Of a DNA stretch of 64,000 nt, positions 23,260 to 35,929 are shown in pieces. The notes below the pieces were generated by a model, which saw only the letters and a list, made by a program, of their open reading frames with translations, had not been told where the DNA came from and ran no database searches. A program made the translations under genes and the position numbers. The stretch is from Siphonodentalium dalli (taxonomy: Eukaryota > Mollusca > Scaphopoda > Gadilida > Siphonodentaliidae), in assembly GCA_032622095.1 (NCBI GenBank), contig CP136068.1:183522796-183586795 (forward strand), read 5' to 3'. Every line of letters starts with the position of its first letter. Within the stretch, counting starts at the first letter, position 1.

Positions 23260-25270
23260 CACCCCTGGTCAAGTGGTCCTGCTAATATGCTATGTTGCTG
23301 GTGGCCCTGCTTATATGCTATGATGCTGATGGTCATGCTAATGTGTTATGGTGCTGGTGGTCCTGATGAATTGATATGATGCGTGTTGGCCAAACTAATG
23401 CTGTTATGAAAAAATACCGTTATTTGTTCTAAAGTTGTAATTTTCGCGGTATTTGGCCAATCCGAGAGATTTCAGAAAAAGCCAGTGTCTGTACGAAAGA
23501 TTCATGAACATTTAGATTTATGAAATATATACTAATGCCTGCGCTGGTGTTTATAACAGGACGTGAATAACCATCTTGATTATAGCCTATTTTCAAAAAC
23601 TAATACAACCAGTATTAAAAATATTTCGCAATATGGATGTTTTTGAATGTTTGATACGCATAATGGCTTTTTTTGTATATGATCAAATTATCGGAACACA
23701 GCAAAAGAGATAAATTAAAAAAATATAACCGTATTTTTTCTTAACAGCATCAGTTTGCCCTAACATCATCATAGCAATTTGTCCGATGGTACATAAGATA
23801 GTTGATATAGTTCGATGTGTTCCCGGATATAGGATAAACTTCCTTTCGCCAGTGAATGTAACTGCTAAGGTTAAATTTATATAAGTAAGCACAACACATG
23901 GAAAATATAAATGATATAGTATGAGAACATACATGCATCATTAACAAGATCTTATTCTTATTTGGTTATGACTGGTAGTAGTCATTGTATAGTCGAGGGA
24001 TGATCAAATTAGTATTATCCTATATTATACAATAGTATGATTTACGTCATAGTCAATTGTAACATGATATCTCAGACCTTATTTGACCGCACGATACGCC
24101 GACAATTGGAATAACCACTCTTGTCTAAAAGGTACAAACTCCGCTTAAACCATTGAACCACCAACACCCCTGTTCAACTATCGATTTTGTTACCCTCCTC
24201 CCACCCTACTGATTGGCCCATGACCTGTCACACTGTCGCCCGCTGAGCCGGGAGATATTGTTTTGTCGCCCGCCTGATGTTATAAATGCAAGAATATCTC
24301 CAAACACAAACAGCAGTAACTCATCTATTTCAGATCACTATAACGTACTAAAAATCTTAGATCTTATATACCCCACGGATTCCCAAAACACACCAGTTGT
24401 GGTGTTTGCTAATTTGCATATATTTGGTGAACACTAATATTCGAACTTTTAAGTTGATACTTTTATCGGACAAGCGTTATTATGTACTGTTTACATCGAA
24501 ACATCTCGGCGATTCAATATGTTCATGTCGACATTATGGTGCAAGATTGAAAGAGTGGATCCCTTCAGGTTGGTTGGTTATAAATGTTTGCTGGTAGACA
24601 ACGTAATGCATACGTTTGTCGCGAATGAATGGTACAGTACGCTTATCCATGATATCAGACCTCTCCGCGATGTATGCAATGTGATCATAAAAGTATTTTG
24701 TATTGAATATTCCACATTGCAGAAGGTGATAACATACCTATATGGCTTATTGGTTTACATTGCATGGACCGATATTGACGATTTAACCACCAAAATGATC
24801 GTAAATAAACGCTGATTATCAAACGATTAACGATTTGACTATCGTTTATGGAACAGAACGATAAGTAGTTACTGAAAATATACATAATCGGGAAAGAAAG
24901 AACTCGTGACTGAGTGCAACATCGTGCGTGTGGATGGCAAGGAATTTTTTCTGTGGTATAATCGGATAACAAAACAGTTGTTGTCCTTCTTCTCGGGAGA
25001 CATCGAGATTTGTCACCCGCTCGAGAACGGAATATCTCCCTCGGAGCTGCGCTCCTCGGGAGACATTCCGTTCTCGAGCGGGTGACAAATCTCCATGTCT
25101 CCCTCAACAGCGGGCGACAACTGTATAGTGCTTACCGGCAGAAAACGTCATTGAAACATAAAAGTATAACACCTCTGGCCATATTCACACTTACCAACGG
25201 ACAACTGGAAACAATTCAACAGGACACAACCGCATCATAGCATATCAGCAGGACCACTTGACCAGGGATG
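23260..25270 (-). mobile_element. CACCCCTGG-ended DNA transposon, right-arm copy with nested insertion
   Basis: This is the reverse-orientation counterpart of 18,722-20,080, flanked by agtat at 23,255-23,259 and 25,271-25,275. It is longer because a separate ~0.9-kb element lies at ~24,190-25,120. No transposase is present. Confidence 0.83.
24190..25120. mobile_element. Nested gtcgcccgctg-ended insertion with a terminal hairpin
   Basis: This block is absent from the matching position of the left arm, where sequence runs directly from ccggtaagcac to ggtgaacacaggtg near 19,125. Its ends carry gtcgcccgctgagccggga (24,235) and, inverted, gtcgcccgctgttgaggga (25,118). The right end contains a near-perfect ~50-bp-armed hairpin (24,990-25,104, around ttgtcacccgctcgagaacg). 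Frames inside are not recognised as genes. A clear target duplication is not visible. Confidence 0.65.
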
Positions 25271-25759
25271 AGTATATCAGGTCATTTTGCATCCAATTAT
25301 TAATACACATATTCTGAAGTGACGAACAGCAATGGAAACATGTATTGGAAGCCTTGAATTGACACACGAATATAATATATATTCTATTATATAAATGTAA
25401 CTTCTGCGTGAATGTTGCGACATCGAACATCTCATTGTGTGAAGCTAATTATCGGTGACTGTGGACTAAGAACAAACTCCATATGCCTAATGTATGACAT
25501 CATGGGATATCGGGAGCGTCTCGCCAACACACGCATAGCGTACTTTTGTTAATGGAATTGACTGTGTGAAGCTAATTATTACGCCACAAGGTGGTGTAAG
25601 CTGTTTTACAGTTTTTCATGTTCGAGTGGACGATCGATAATCCACTGGGCGAATGTATTATGGTTAGGTATTTTTTCGTACTTGAGTATAAACCGTACCG
25701 ATAGAGTCACGATAGTCCGACAAAGATTAGTACATGTGTTTACGTCACCGGTGTAATTG

Positions 25760-26540
25760 TGAGGACATGTTTCTATTATGAAGGTTCGCTATCCCGAAAG
25801 TCAACTATTCCGAAGGTTCTCTATTCTGAATATTTGCTATTCCGAAGGTTCTCTATTCCGAAGGTTTTTGTTATTTTTAGGTTAATTCTATATTCTAAAG
25901 TATTGAGAGGGTTCATTATCACGAAGATTCTTTTTATGGAGTGTGCTCACATCCGAACTGATCCTGCGCGCATACCGATACAGATACGGGAGGAAATAAC
26001 TTAGAACATTAAATGTGATTTTGTTTTGTTTTCGCGGGTTTTCTTGAGATTTAATGTTATTACGTGGGCCCATACCTTTGAATTCTTGGCATATAATATG
26101 AATGTTGTGGTATATATGGACCCTCCTGCATTGGGACATGACACAAGTACAGTTGACTTAAGTGCTGTTCTGTGCGGGCTCCAATTTGGGGTTCAATATT
26201 TTAAGGGCCAAATTTAGTATTTTATGGGCCCATACCTTTGAACTCTGGGCATATAATATGAATATTGGGCATGTCTCTATTCCGAAGGTTCACTATCCCG
26301 AAGGTCCACTATTCCGAAATTTCTCTGAATGTTCGCTATTCCGAATGTTCACCAATCCGAAGGTTCGTTATTCCGAAGGTTCTCTATTCCGAAGGTTTTT
26401 GTTATTTTAAGGTTAATTATATATTCTAAAGTATTGAGAGGGTTCATTATCACGAAGATTCTTTTTATGAAGGAACTAACTTAAAACATTAAATGTGATT
26501 TTGTTTTGCTTTCGCGGGTTTTCTTGAGTTTAATGTCATT
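25760..26540 (+). repeat. attccgaaggttctct minisatellite plus a direct duplication
   Basis: Short arrays of ~17-bp units (25,780-25,870 and 26,270-26,400) each precede the same unique block (gttaatt.tatattctaaagt, gagggttcattatcacgaag). The second copy (26,384-26,536) lacks ~55 bp present in the first. A gggcccatacctttgaa block is also doubled (26,066 and 26,226). Confidence 0.82.
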
Positions 26541-27009
26541 ACGTATGACCTTATTTCTCATTACATATTCACACCAAGCAGCCCACACCATTGCCATGTT
26601 TCCATGCGATTTAATGTCATTACGTGTGACCTAATATCTCAATAATCTGAGGCAAGAGTACGCCTGCTAAAGGCGAATTATAACAGTGGGGCTATAACGC
26701 TCAATGAATACTGGAGGCTATAACAAACTGCGCAGCAGAATATCGCTGAATAGACGAGTATGAGATGAGCCTAACTGCAATTGTGACTTTGTTTAAAGGC
26801 CCACTTAATTTTCGAGTCATTCATTTTTGTTATAGTATATACGGTTTTAATAACAATTTATGCCATAAAATTTGAATAAAATACTATAATTCATCACCAT
26901 TTGAAACGCAGAATACCTCTATCTCCTAGTTTGAAACACCTTTAAAAAACCGCGACAAGTCGTGCGTCGTATATCTAGCAATTAGCAACTAACATGTCCT
27001 CTTCGGCTT

Positions 27010-27560
27010 TCCATAGATTTCAACGTAATTTGATACTTAGGGGTATTTGTGTCCGGGAAGTGTTTTGGACGGGTCAAATCGTGACCCCGACCTGACCTTG
27101 ACCTTTAAAACTGTCAATGCAAGGTCAATTTGGGTAAAACAGACGAATTTCGGCGAAATTTGATACCTAGGGATACTTTTGTCCGGGGAGTGTTTTGAAC
27201 GGGTCAATTCGTGACCTCGCCCTGACCTTGACCTTCAATGTGGTCAATCAAAGGTCAAATCGGGTAAAACGGGTGGATTTCGACGAAATTTGATACATAT
27301 GGGTACTTTTGTCGGGGGAGTGTTTTGGACGGGTCAAATCATGACTCCGACCTTACCTTGAGCGTCAAAATTGTTAATTAAAGGTCAAGTGGGGTAAAAC
27401 GGACGGATTTCGACGAAATTTGATACCTAGGGGTACTTTTCTCCGGGGTGGGGGTGTTTTGGACGGATCAAATCATGACCCTGACCTGACCTTGACTTTC
27501 GAAATAGTCAATTCAAGGTCAAATCGCGCCTTTCGCCGGAAATCAGATGGGAAACAGCCC
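27010..27560 (+). repeat. 130-bp tandem array rich in tgaccttgacc
   Basis: Four units start at the same word, gaaatttgatacctaggg (tgata at 27,031, 27,161, 27,291 and 27,421), so the period is exactly 130 bp. Each has gtgttttggacgggtcaaat, a gacctgaccttgacctt block and aaggtcaa. The array ends in a gcccggacgaagtcgggc hairpin at ~27,555. Confidence 0.92.
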
Positions 27561-27769
27561 GGACGAAGTCGGGCCCATCAGCTTGTGTAATAAAGAAGAC
27601 AGTTTGAAGAATGTAATGTATAACACGAGAAATGGGAAAACTTGAAATATGGAAGTATGCAAATTTCCCACATAAAATTTGAAAGCTAGTTTATAGTATA
27701 ATTTTATTATAATTTATATTTATGGCTAATAATATGATATTGGTGGCGTTACCATTTCTGACTATGGTT

Positions 27770-28790
27770 TTCTTGTCGGTGACTGTGGGCAGGTAGTCAG
27801 GTCTACGAACAAGCTCCATATGCCTAATGTATGACATCACGGGACACCGGGGCGTCTCACCAACACACGCACAGCGTACTCAATTTAAATGGAAGCTCTT
27901 CTTGCGATTCACAACTAACAATTGATTGTATGCAGCTAATTACTGGTGTCTGTGGGCAGGTACATGGGCGGTCTCCTGTCCAGCCCTGTCTGCGGTACGG
28001 GACATCCTACATTCGTAGCATGTCAGCATTATTTACGTAGACTAGTAACCGAATTCTCAGCGGCATTAATAAAACTCATGATTTATACAAATGCATCAGC
28101 AATATACAGGTATAGTCAACAACATACTGTAGTGGACTTTCCCAACCGGACTCCAATAGCGTACATGTCATCTCCAGTATATCAGATTAGTAACGGTATA
28201 CGCCGCCGTAATAAACGATATAAAGTCTCGCCCGTTGTCGGGTACATGTATATATAAAACTAAACATGTTTAATTATGTTAATTGTTCCCATTTTAAACT
28301 GAAAATAGATAGTGATTATATCGCCTTGAACAGAGGACCACCTGTTCATTTCATTAAAACAGATGTATCTTCATGGCAATATTGTGATTGATATCCACGG
28401 AGTGTCCATAGCGAATGATATTTGCGGGAATTTGCGGGAATAAATATCCAACATTAGCTTGTTGCATGTACTTAGCACAATCAACGTTATCTCGAAGTAT
28501 TACACGGTGAGTGAAGTTTGTGAGATTTTCCAGGTATATATGCTGCATATAAGCTATACATGTATTAGTATCATTGGCTAACTGTTTTTCTTCGGTGTGG
28601 TAAACTACTCGCCTCTTGTTACAAGATACCCATGCTATGTGAAATTCATATACATTTGGGTTTGGGTTCAGGAGGTGCAATTTGGAAATTACATGATGGA
28701 TACCCCATGTCCCCATCACCAAACGGAGCCCCAATAGTGGCGCCACTGCCTCGATTTGTTATAAGAGAGCGGATCAGTTAGACATGGTGG
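27770..28790 (-). repeat. Repeat A, uninterrupted copy (~1.0 kb)
   Basis: Contains both portions that flank the foldback element at 7,435/14,991, joined through the single site atatacagg (28,102-28,110). It also contains the empty site of the CACCCCTGG element (agtat, 28,176-28,180). It is therefore a useful ancestral reference for two insertions. Confidence 0.88.
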
Positions 28791-29024
28791 AGCGGTTGAA
28801 ATTTTCAAGGAGGACACACCTGATTGCGGATTGATGGTAGCATCCGTTTATAAACAACATGCATCCAAACTGATCAAAACGGTAATTGTATTCATATGCA
28901 CATTCTACCTCAATACTTGTATACATGTATCTCATGGGACGTGCTTTATAATATGCTTACCAATGAATTACAACCATATTACAGATTAATAATAGAGGAT
29001 ACATATGACTATGAGTGAACACCA

Positions 29025-29200
29025 TAATTAGGTCACGAGTGACTAGCAGTGGATATATAAATGTTCAACGAGCGACCACTGCTATTCACGAATGAAATAA
29101 TATGGAATTCACTCAGAACGCCATATAGGTGTTCTATTTATTATATGCTTGAACCATGTCAATAATTATTTTAATGTATTAATATTCCTTAATTAATGCC
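29025..29200 (-). repeat. Dispersed repeat C, hairpin-end copy
   Basis: Inverse of 5,470-5,648: gagtgaacaccataatta, tgactagcagtgg, gaattcactcagaacgccat, ttatatgcttgaacc. Confidence 0.82.
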
Positions 29201-29593
29201 GAATAATTTATCACAATGCGAACATAAACATTTCAGTTGAAAATTGAATGTTGTTGTTCGCCAGCTGATAACCAACGAATCACGTTTAAGATAATGGCGA
29301 TAAATTAGTTGTCCGCTAAAGAAAATAGTTCCCACAAATTAACACTAAAAGCGAGAAATAATTAAGGACGGAGACAAATTTAATATCCCAAATAACAATA
29401 AGAGCATATTATAATCACGAAATAATAACACTATTTCAGTTTCAACAATTCTTTTGATCATTTCCATACAAGTAGTTCGTCGCGCACTGATATTTGTTCA
29501 CTACTATTCGGAAGTAAGCGACATTGAAGATATAATTGTGGAATAACAAAATTATTACTACCGGTCGAGGCACTAAATACGATATTTACCTTG

Positions 29594-30381
29594 CAGCAAT
29601 TTCCCACTATTTAATGGGAAGCATATAATAATTATCGTCCCCAGTTGTGTATTGAAATTTGAAATGTTCACTTCAGAACTACCCCGCGCACAACCGACCG
29701 GCTCAGTTACTTGTATCTTATATTTTTGAAAGTACTGAATAACGTTTTCGATCTGAGAACACATTGGCGAAACAGAAGCAAACCCGTAGCAACAATTGGG
29801 ACAAAATAGGTCGGCGCATTTCCAAAGGCCATGCCATTGATGGACTCGGGTTTGAGGGGTTGGGGGGGGGCACCAGTCTCTCTTTTGACAATAACCCACT
29901 CTACCACATAGATATAAGCATACATGTATGGTTGCCATCGCCACACATGAATAGCCAGCTTCAGCCACACACACATGTGCGTGTAAGTTAATTTTGTAAC
30001 GTGTGGTAATGCTATGGAGATGCACATGAATGGCGAGAAGAATCGCATTACATTACCGCGTCATACATATGCGTGAATATGCATGCAGGTGTCGCCCAAC
30101 GTCAAACTAAACTTACAGATAGAGTTGAGGACAAGGTGTCCGACACGACCGACAGTACATAAGATAGTAGATATAGTTTGATATGTTCCCGGATCAAGGA
30201 TAAACATCTTTTCCCCAGTGATTGTAACTAGTAAGGTTAAATGTATATAAGTAAGCAAAATACGTGGGAGATATAAATGAAAAAAATCATAACACATATA
30301 TCATCTTGTTATATTTAGTGTATATACCGATATTACATAATTGTATTATATGCTTCCCCATTAAATGGTGGGAAATTGCCG
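29594..30381. mobile_element. MITE-like element with ~40-bp inverted ends
   Basis: Left end cagcaatttcccactattta and inverted right end cggcaatttcccaccattta remain similar through gcatataata. Each end is itself partly palindromic (ttccca...tgggaa). The interior near 30,150-30,290 is related to 23,785-23,950 and 19,380-19,530. No target duplication is clear. Confidence 0.65.
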
Positions 30382-30939
30382 TGGCGTAGAGCGTTATATC
30401 CATCGCCTGGACCGACTCGATGGATAACACTGACCGACTCGATGGATAACACAATAGTATTACTTTTTCGGAGATTACTTCCGGTTTATAGCGGCGAATC
30501 ACATTACGTTTCAAAGCGTATCAATAACAGCCGGACTATTGTTTTAATTATTGATTTTCACGGTTCATAAACTGTTATTTAATTGTTATAATGTTAACTC
30601 ATTTGTTTTAATATATTCTTATCACTAAATTATGTATACATTAATTTTTATCGCATCATTTCAGAATAAAACAATGGGAACTATTTCTTATGGCGGTTAT
30701 GCTCGATATTTGTCATTCGGTGGTGAGCAAATCAATTGATGGAATGTAAACAAAATGCAAATGTCGAAGCTTTCTAACAATTTGAAGTGAACTGTAGGAC
30801 AAAATTAGCAGTTTTGGTGCGGTTTATAGCGCATATAATAAAAAGAAAACCTCTCGTGGAAATCGTGCAGCCGTTCGTGGAAATTCTGTACTTCCTTGCA
30901 CCCACTCATGAGATAATTCGGGTATTCAACCAAAACTCG

Positions 30940-33550
30940 TTGGTATTCTCTATATATCATTTAGTGTCTAGACCGACATTACATATATCATTTAGTGACA
31001 TTACATATATCATTTTGTTATATTTAGTCTAGAACGACATTACATATATCATAGTGTTATATTTAATGTCTAGACCGTCATTACATATATCGTTTTGTGT
31101 CTAGACCGACATTACATAATATATCATTTAGTGACATTACATTACATATATCATTTTGTTATATTTTGTCTAGACCGATATTACATATATCATTTAGTTA
31201 TATTTAGTGTCTAGACCGACATTACATATATCGTGTAGTGTCTAGACCGACATTACATATATCATGTAGTGTCTAGACCGACATTACATATATCATTTTG
31301 TTATGTTTAGTGTCTAGACCGAAATTACATATATCATGTAGTGTCTATACCGACATTACATATATCATTGTGCTATGTTTAGTGTCTAGACAGACATTAC
31401 ATATATCATGTAGTGTCTAGACCGACATTACATATATCATTTTGTTATGATTAGTGTATAGACGACATTACATATACCATTTAGTGTCTATACCGACATT
31501 ACATATATCATTGTGTTATATTTAGTGTCTACACAGACATTCCATATAGCATTGTGTTATATTTAGTGTCTACACAGACATTCCATATATCATGTTGTTA
31601 TATTTAGTGTCTAGAACGACATTACATATATCGTTTAGTTATATGTAGTGTCTAGACAGACATTACATATATCATGTAGTGTCGAGACCGACATTACACA
31701 TATCGTTTTGTTATATTTAGTGTCTAGAACGACATTGAATATATCACTTAGTTTCTAGACCGACATTACATATATAATTTAGTGTCTAGACCCACATTAC
31801 ATATATAATTTTGTTATATTTAGCGTCTAGACCGACATTACATATATTGTATTTAGTGTCTGGACCGACATTACATATAGTATATATTGGGAATACACAT
31901 AGGTGTCCGCCACTGAGCGAATTTATGCCACTATGATTTTCTTATAGGAAAATGCCACTAGTTTCAGGATCTGGTTGGTGCACTAAGAAAATGTGGTCCA
32001 AAATAACTTTAGTCATGCCTTTTCTATGAGTGCCCACTTCATTTTTAAAGCTATTTTCCGAAAATACTACAATTTTGTAAACTTCTGTTTATTACAAAAT
32101 TTATCATGCCAAGAAGTCAATATGCGATATGGGAGATGAATTTGTATGATAGAGCTGAAATGTGTTTCAAATGTCTACGAAAGATATTCGTGGTGACGCC
32201 ACCAGGCGCCTAACTCTTAGTGACGCTGCACTATTTTCGTCGATTCACCAAAGTGACCTCGTTTCGTTTTCACTGACCAGAAATCTAGAAGGAAAAGTAT
32301 AATATATTTGGTGTTGTAGTGACCAGTAGCTTACTGGCGAGCGATCTGATAAGCCCAATAACTTGAAAATATTTAGCCCATGTCATGTATAGTACTAATA
32401 TATCATTGCATTTAGTACCCCACATCAGGGTGTCTAGACCGACATTACATATATCATTTTATTTAGTGTCTAGACCGACATTACATATATCACTTTGTTT
32501 ATAGACAGATATTACACATATCATTTTATGTCTAGACCGACATTACATATATAATTTTGCGTCTTGACCGACATTTCATATATCATTTTATTTATTGAAT
32601 AGACCGACATTACATATATCATTTTGTTATTATTTAGATCTAGACCGACATTACATATATTGTTTAGTTATATTTAGTGTCTATACATACAGTACATATA
32701 TCATTTAGTGTCTAGACCGACATTATATATATATCATTTTGTTATATTTAGTGTCCACACAGACATGACATATTTCATTTAGTATCTAGACCGACACTAC
32801 GTATATAATTGTGTTATATTTAGCGTCTAGACCGACATTACATATATCATTGTATCTATAGTCTAGACCGACATTATTGATATAATTGTATTTTGTGTCT
32901 AGACCGACATTGCAGATACCATTGTATTCAGTTTCTAGACCGACATTACATATATCATTTTATTTAGTTTCTAGACCCACATTACATATATCACTTTGTT
33001 TCTAGACATACATTACATATATCATATTGTGTCTAGATCGACATTACATATATAATTTTATTTAGTGTCTAGACCGACATTACATATATCATTTTATTTG
33101 GTGTCTGGACCAACATTACATATATCATTTTATTTAGTTCTAGACCGACATTACATATATCATTTTGTTATTATTTAGTGTCTAGACCGACATTACATAT
33201 ATCATTTTATTCAGTTTCTAGACCGACATTACATATATCATTTTATTTAGTTTCTAGACCCACATTACATATATCACTTTGTTTCTAGACATACATTCCA
33301 TATATCATATTGTGTCTAGATCGACATTACATATATAATTTTATTTAGTGTCTAGACCGACATTACATATATCATTTTATTTGGTGTCTGAACCAACATT
33401 ACATATATCATTTTATTTAGTTCTAGACCGACATTACATATATCATTTTGTTATTATTTAGTGTCTAGACCGACATTACATATATCATTTTATTTAGTTT
33501 CTAGACCGAGATTACATATATCATTGTATTTAGTGTCTAGACCGACTTAA
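30940..33550 (+). repeat. gtctagaccgacattacatatatc minisatellite, 2.6 kb
   Basis: Roughly sixty units of 30-45 bp share the palindromic core gtctagac followed by cgacattacatatatcat. Variants carry an added gttatattta. The array is interrupted at ~31,880-32,425 by ~545 bp of unrelated sequence. The block 32,940-33,190 is repeated almost identically at 33,220-33,470, a recent internal duplication. Confidence 0.93.
31880..32425. other. Unrelated island inside the gtctagac array
   Basis: Single-copy-looking sequence breaks the array. It could be an insertion or an older segment around which the array expanded. I see no gene or clear inverted ends. Confidence 0.5.
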
Positions 33551-33699
33551 CAGCGAGTTATATCGAATTTGTATTGGGTGTAATAATCTGAATTACATGA
33601 TAATTATAATGAAAATGTATTTTTGACTGGAGATAAATTAATTTGCATTATAATCACCATGTTGTCTGCATCGTTCGTAGATCACACGAGTGTGCTTTA

Positions 33700-33970
33700 C
33701 TCTAATCCATGGCTCAAATTAATTCATTTGCTGTATATATTATATTATAAAAGGAGATGGTCACATAAATGGCCGAATTTAGTGTACAGTATCCCTTTAA
33801 TCAGCGACAGTAACGAATTGAATCCCGTAAGCATATTATCATTATAAATAATGCCATACAATCATTCATATATCGGAAATGACCACAATGAGTACCCGCT
33901 TACTGCCAAATACATTTTCTCAATATTATATTTACAATATACCTGCATATGTATGTAATACTACGCACGA
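33700..33970 (-). repeat. Dispersed repeat C, left-part copy
   Basis: Inverse of 5,215-5,420: catttgctgtatat, aaatggccgaatttagtgta, atcattcatatatcggaaat, tacaatatacc. Confidence 0.78.
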
Positions 33971-34039
33971 TTGAAAACCACAGTATGTTTACACTAACAC
34001 CGATTAAATCCGGCACTGTGTGGAACTGCCGGCCATCAA

Positions 34040-34115
34040 ATAACCTCAATACCCAAACATGTTAGCACAAAATGTGGCTTCGTTCAAGTATTTTCTGAAT
34101 TTAAATTAAAAATAA
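34040..34115 (-). repeat. Dispersed repeat B, fragment
   Basis: Reverse complement of 4,149-4,215 (caatacccaaacatgttagc, acaaaatgtggcttcg, ttcaagtattttctg). Confidence 0.8.
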
Positions 34116-34784
34116 GTCTATTCAAGGCGGTACAATTGCGTTCTTTTCTGATACCAGGATGTATTTGTTACAAACAACAGTTTCAGTGTCAAAAGCTCAA
34201 GTTTCTCATCGGTAAAGCAACTATCGGTAGTTGAATTGTCAAGGTGAGATTACAAATTAAATGGCAACAATCGTGAAATCAAGTATGATACTCATTCCTT
34301 CTCTTGTGATATTACATATCATGTGTTTGAACCAGCTGGCAAAACACGTGAACGCACATGTAGTAGTTAACTTGTGTATATGCTGTAATGTTATTTAAAG
34401 CGCAAATTGATACTATACAAATTATACCAATAGTGTATTCTGCCATTTTTATCTTTTAAACTGTTGATTTAAAAATATTATTGATTTTCATATAAATGTT
34501 TTAGAATTTTTGTGATGGAGTGAACTCATTGATCTCAATTTTACAACAAAAAAATTTGAAACAATATATACAAATTACATTTTTTTAAAATCAAAATATG
34601 GAAAATCTGACCCTGTTATGACATCCGCTGCTTACCCCGAGTCAAGCCACCAACATTGTAGAAATCGGTCCATGGGTCTAGGAGAAATATCGCGAGCAGA
34701 CAGACTACTCTTTTATATATACACTGTATATATATGAAGCTCGTACATATCGCAACGATTCGTCAACTATCCATCAGCTACTAA

Positions 34785-35304
34785 CGGGGTTCGCGCTGCC
34801 ACTTGCCAAATTTGCCAATGGCAAAAATAATTCACATTTGGCAAACAATATTTTCATTCGACAAAAGTTTTTGCAAGTCACTTTTTAATTCCTCAAAAAT
34901 GTTGAAAAATAGTGGTCAATCAATACCATTCATTTCAGGAAACTCTTACAATATACTTACATTAGTGGTGTTTTATAAGGTCCAGGAAAAGTTAACACCT
35001 TTATTAAGATGCAGTTACTCTGTTAGCATTAGTATTGATGGGTTAGGGATTACCCGTATTTAGTGTGATGGTGGTGGTGTCTACATAGCTAATCTTCTTG
35101 GAATGTGTCCTTCTGATGAAGCAACCCTTCTAAAATTTAACTTGTTCGGTTATTGGTTTATTGTTTTATGATAAACCACCCAATGTTGCGGAAAATTATA
35201 CTATTATAGATAGCATTTGGCAAATGCTAAAAGAATTTGGCAAAAAATATTTTCATTTGGCAAATAATTTGGCAAAGGTAACTTTTGGTCTAGCGCGGAC
35301 CCTG
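34785..35304. mobile_element. hAT-type MITE, 520 bp
   Basis: The left end cggggttcgcgct and inverted right end cagggtccgcgct are flanked by gctactaa (34,777-34,784) and cctactaa (35,305-35,312), an 8-bp duplication with one mismatch. Subterminal regions contain many tttggcaaat words in both orientations. The C(A/G)GGGT terminus plus 8-bp duplication fits hAT (established knowledge). No transposase is present. Confidence 0.78.
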
Positions 35305-35384
35305 CCTACTAATGTTGTTGGCTCCAAAATAACTACCAGTAAGAGGTTGTGTTAAAAAGTGAAAAAGTGTTGAGACGCTGTTGT

Positions 35385-35465
35385 AACAATACAGAGATCT
35401 AGGGGCTGGGAACACCGTAGAGTACAGGGGTAAACATGTCTTCGGTAACATGGACAAAGGTACGT
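35385..35465 (-). repeat. Dispersed repeat B, fragment
   Basis: Reverse complement of 3,970-4,062 (ggctgggaacaccgtagagt, aaacatgtcttcggtaacat, ggacaaagg). Confidence 0.8.
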
Positions 35466-35929
35466 AATAACTTATTCACAACAAATTCGAGCTGAAAATA
35501 CATTTTTCCGTTGATAATTATCGCCACATTGAATATGTTCTCAACGTGGTGTTTTCGTTTGAATATAATTAACTTTGTCAATATTTGGTTTGGTTTGAAC
35601 ATGGACACTATTTACCGTGTTGCTGTGTAATCAAAGACGTTCTTCCTTAACCATTTGTTTTCTTACTCATTGACGAGTGGTTTCCTTAGGAAATGTTAAG
35701 ATAATAATTTCAACAAACTACCGTTCAACGAATATTCAACGAATATGAATCATTCTGCCCATTCATAAAACACACGCTCCCAACATTTTATACTACTATA
35801 TGAGCATTGATATCTATTTAGTTAATTTAGCTGTGATACAACTAAGCTTTGCCAGAAATTACCCTTCATATATCGAACAAGAATCAATTGTGCAAATATT
35901 GTGGCCTGCATCACCCTATTGATCGATAT

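Larger units (their letters stand above)
18700..25300. repeat. Large inverted duplication (~1.8-kb arms, ~2.3-kb spacer)
   Basis: The left arm (~18,712-20,515) and right arm (~22,845-25,283) are reverse complements along almost their whole length. They include the same inserted transposon with the same 5-bp target duplication and the same flanking repeat A. The right arm carries one extra ~0.9-kb nested insertion. Since both arms share one insertion event, the inversion followed that insertion. Arms differ at scattered sites, so the event is not very recent. Confidence 0.85.

Noticed and set aside
25780-26400. ttccgaaggttc units resembling heat-shock elements
   Set aside because: The spacing between the first TTC and GAA is one base short of the nTTCnnGAAn pattern. 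Only a GAAnnTTC dimer fits, which is expected by chance in a repeated 17-bp unit.
27530-27590. gcccggacgaagtcgggc hairpin near a ctgatg word, hammerhead-ribozyme-like at first glance
   Set aside because: The required GAAA and cleavage-site context do not fall in the right places on either strand. It is simply a GC hairpin at the end of the 130-bp array.
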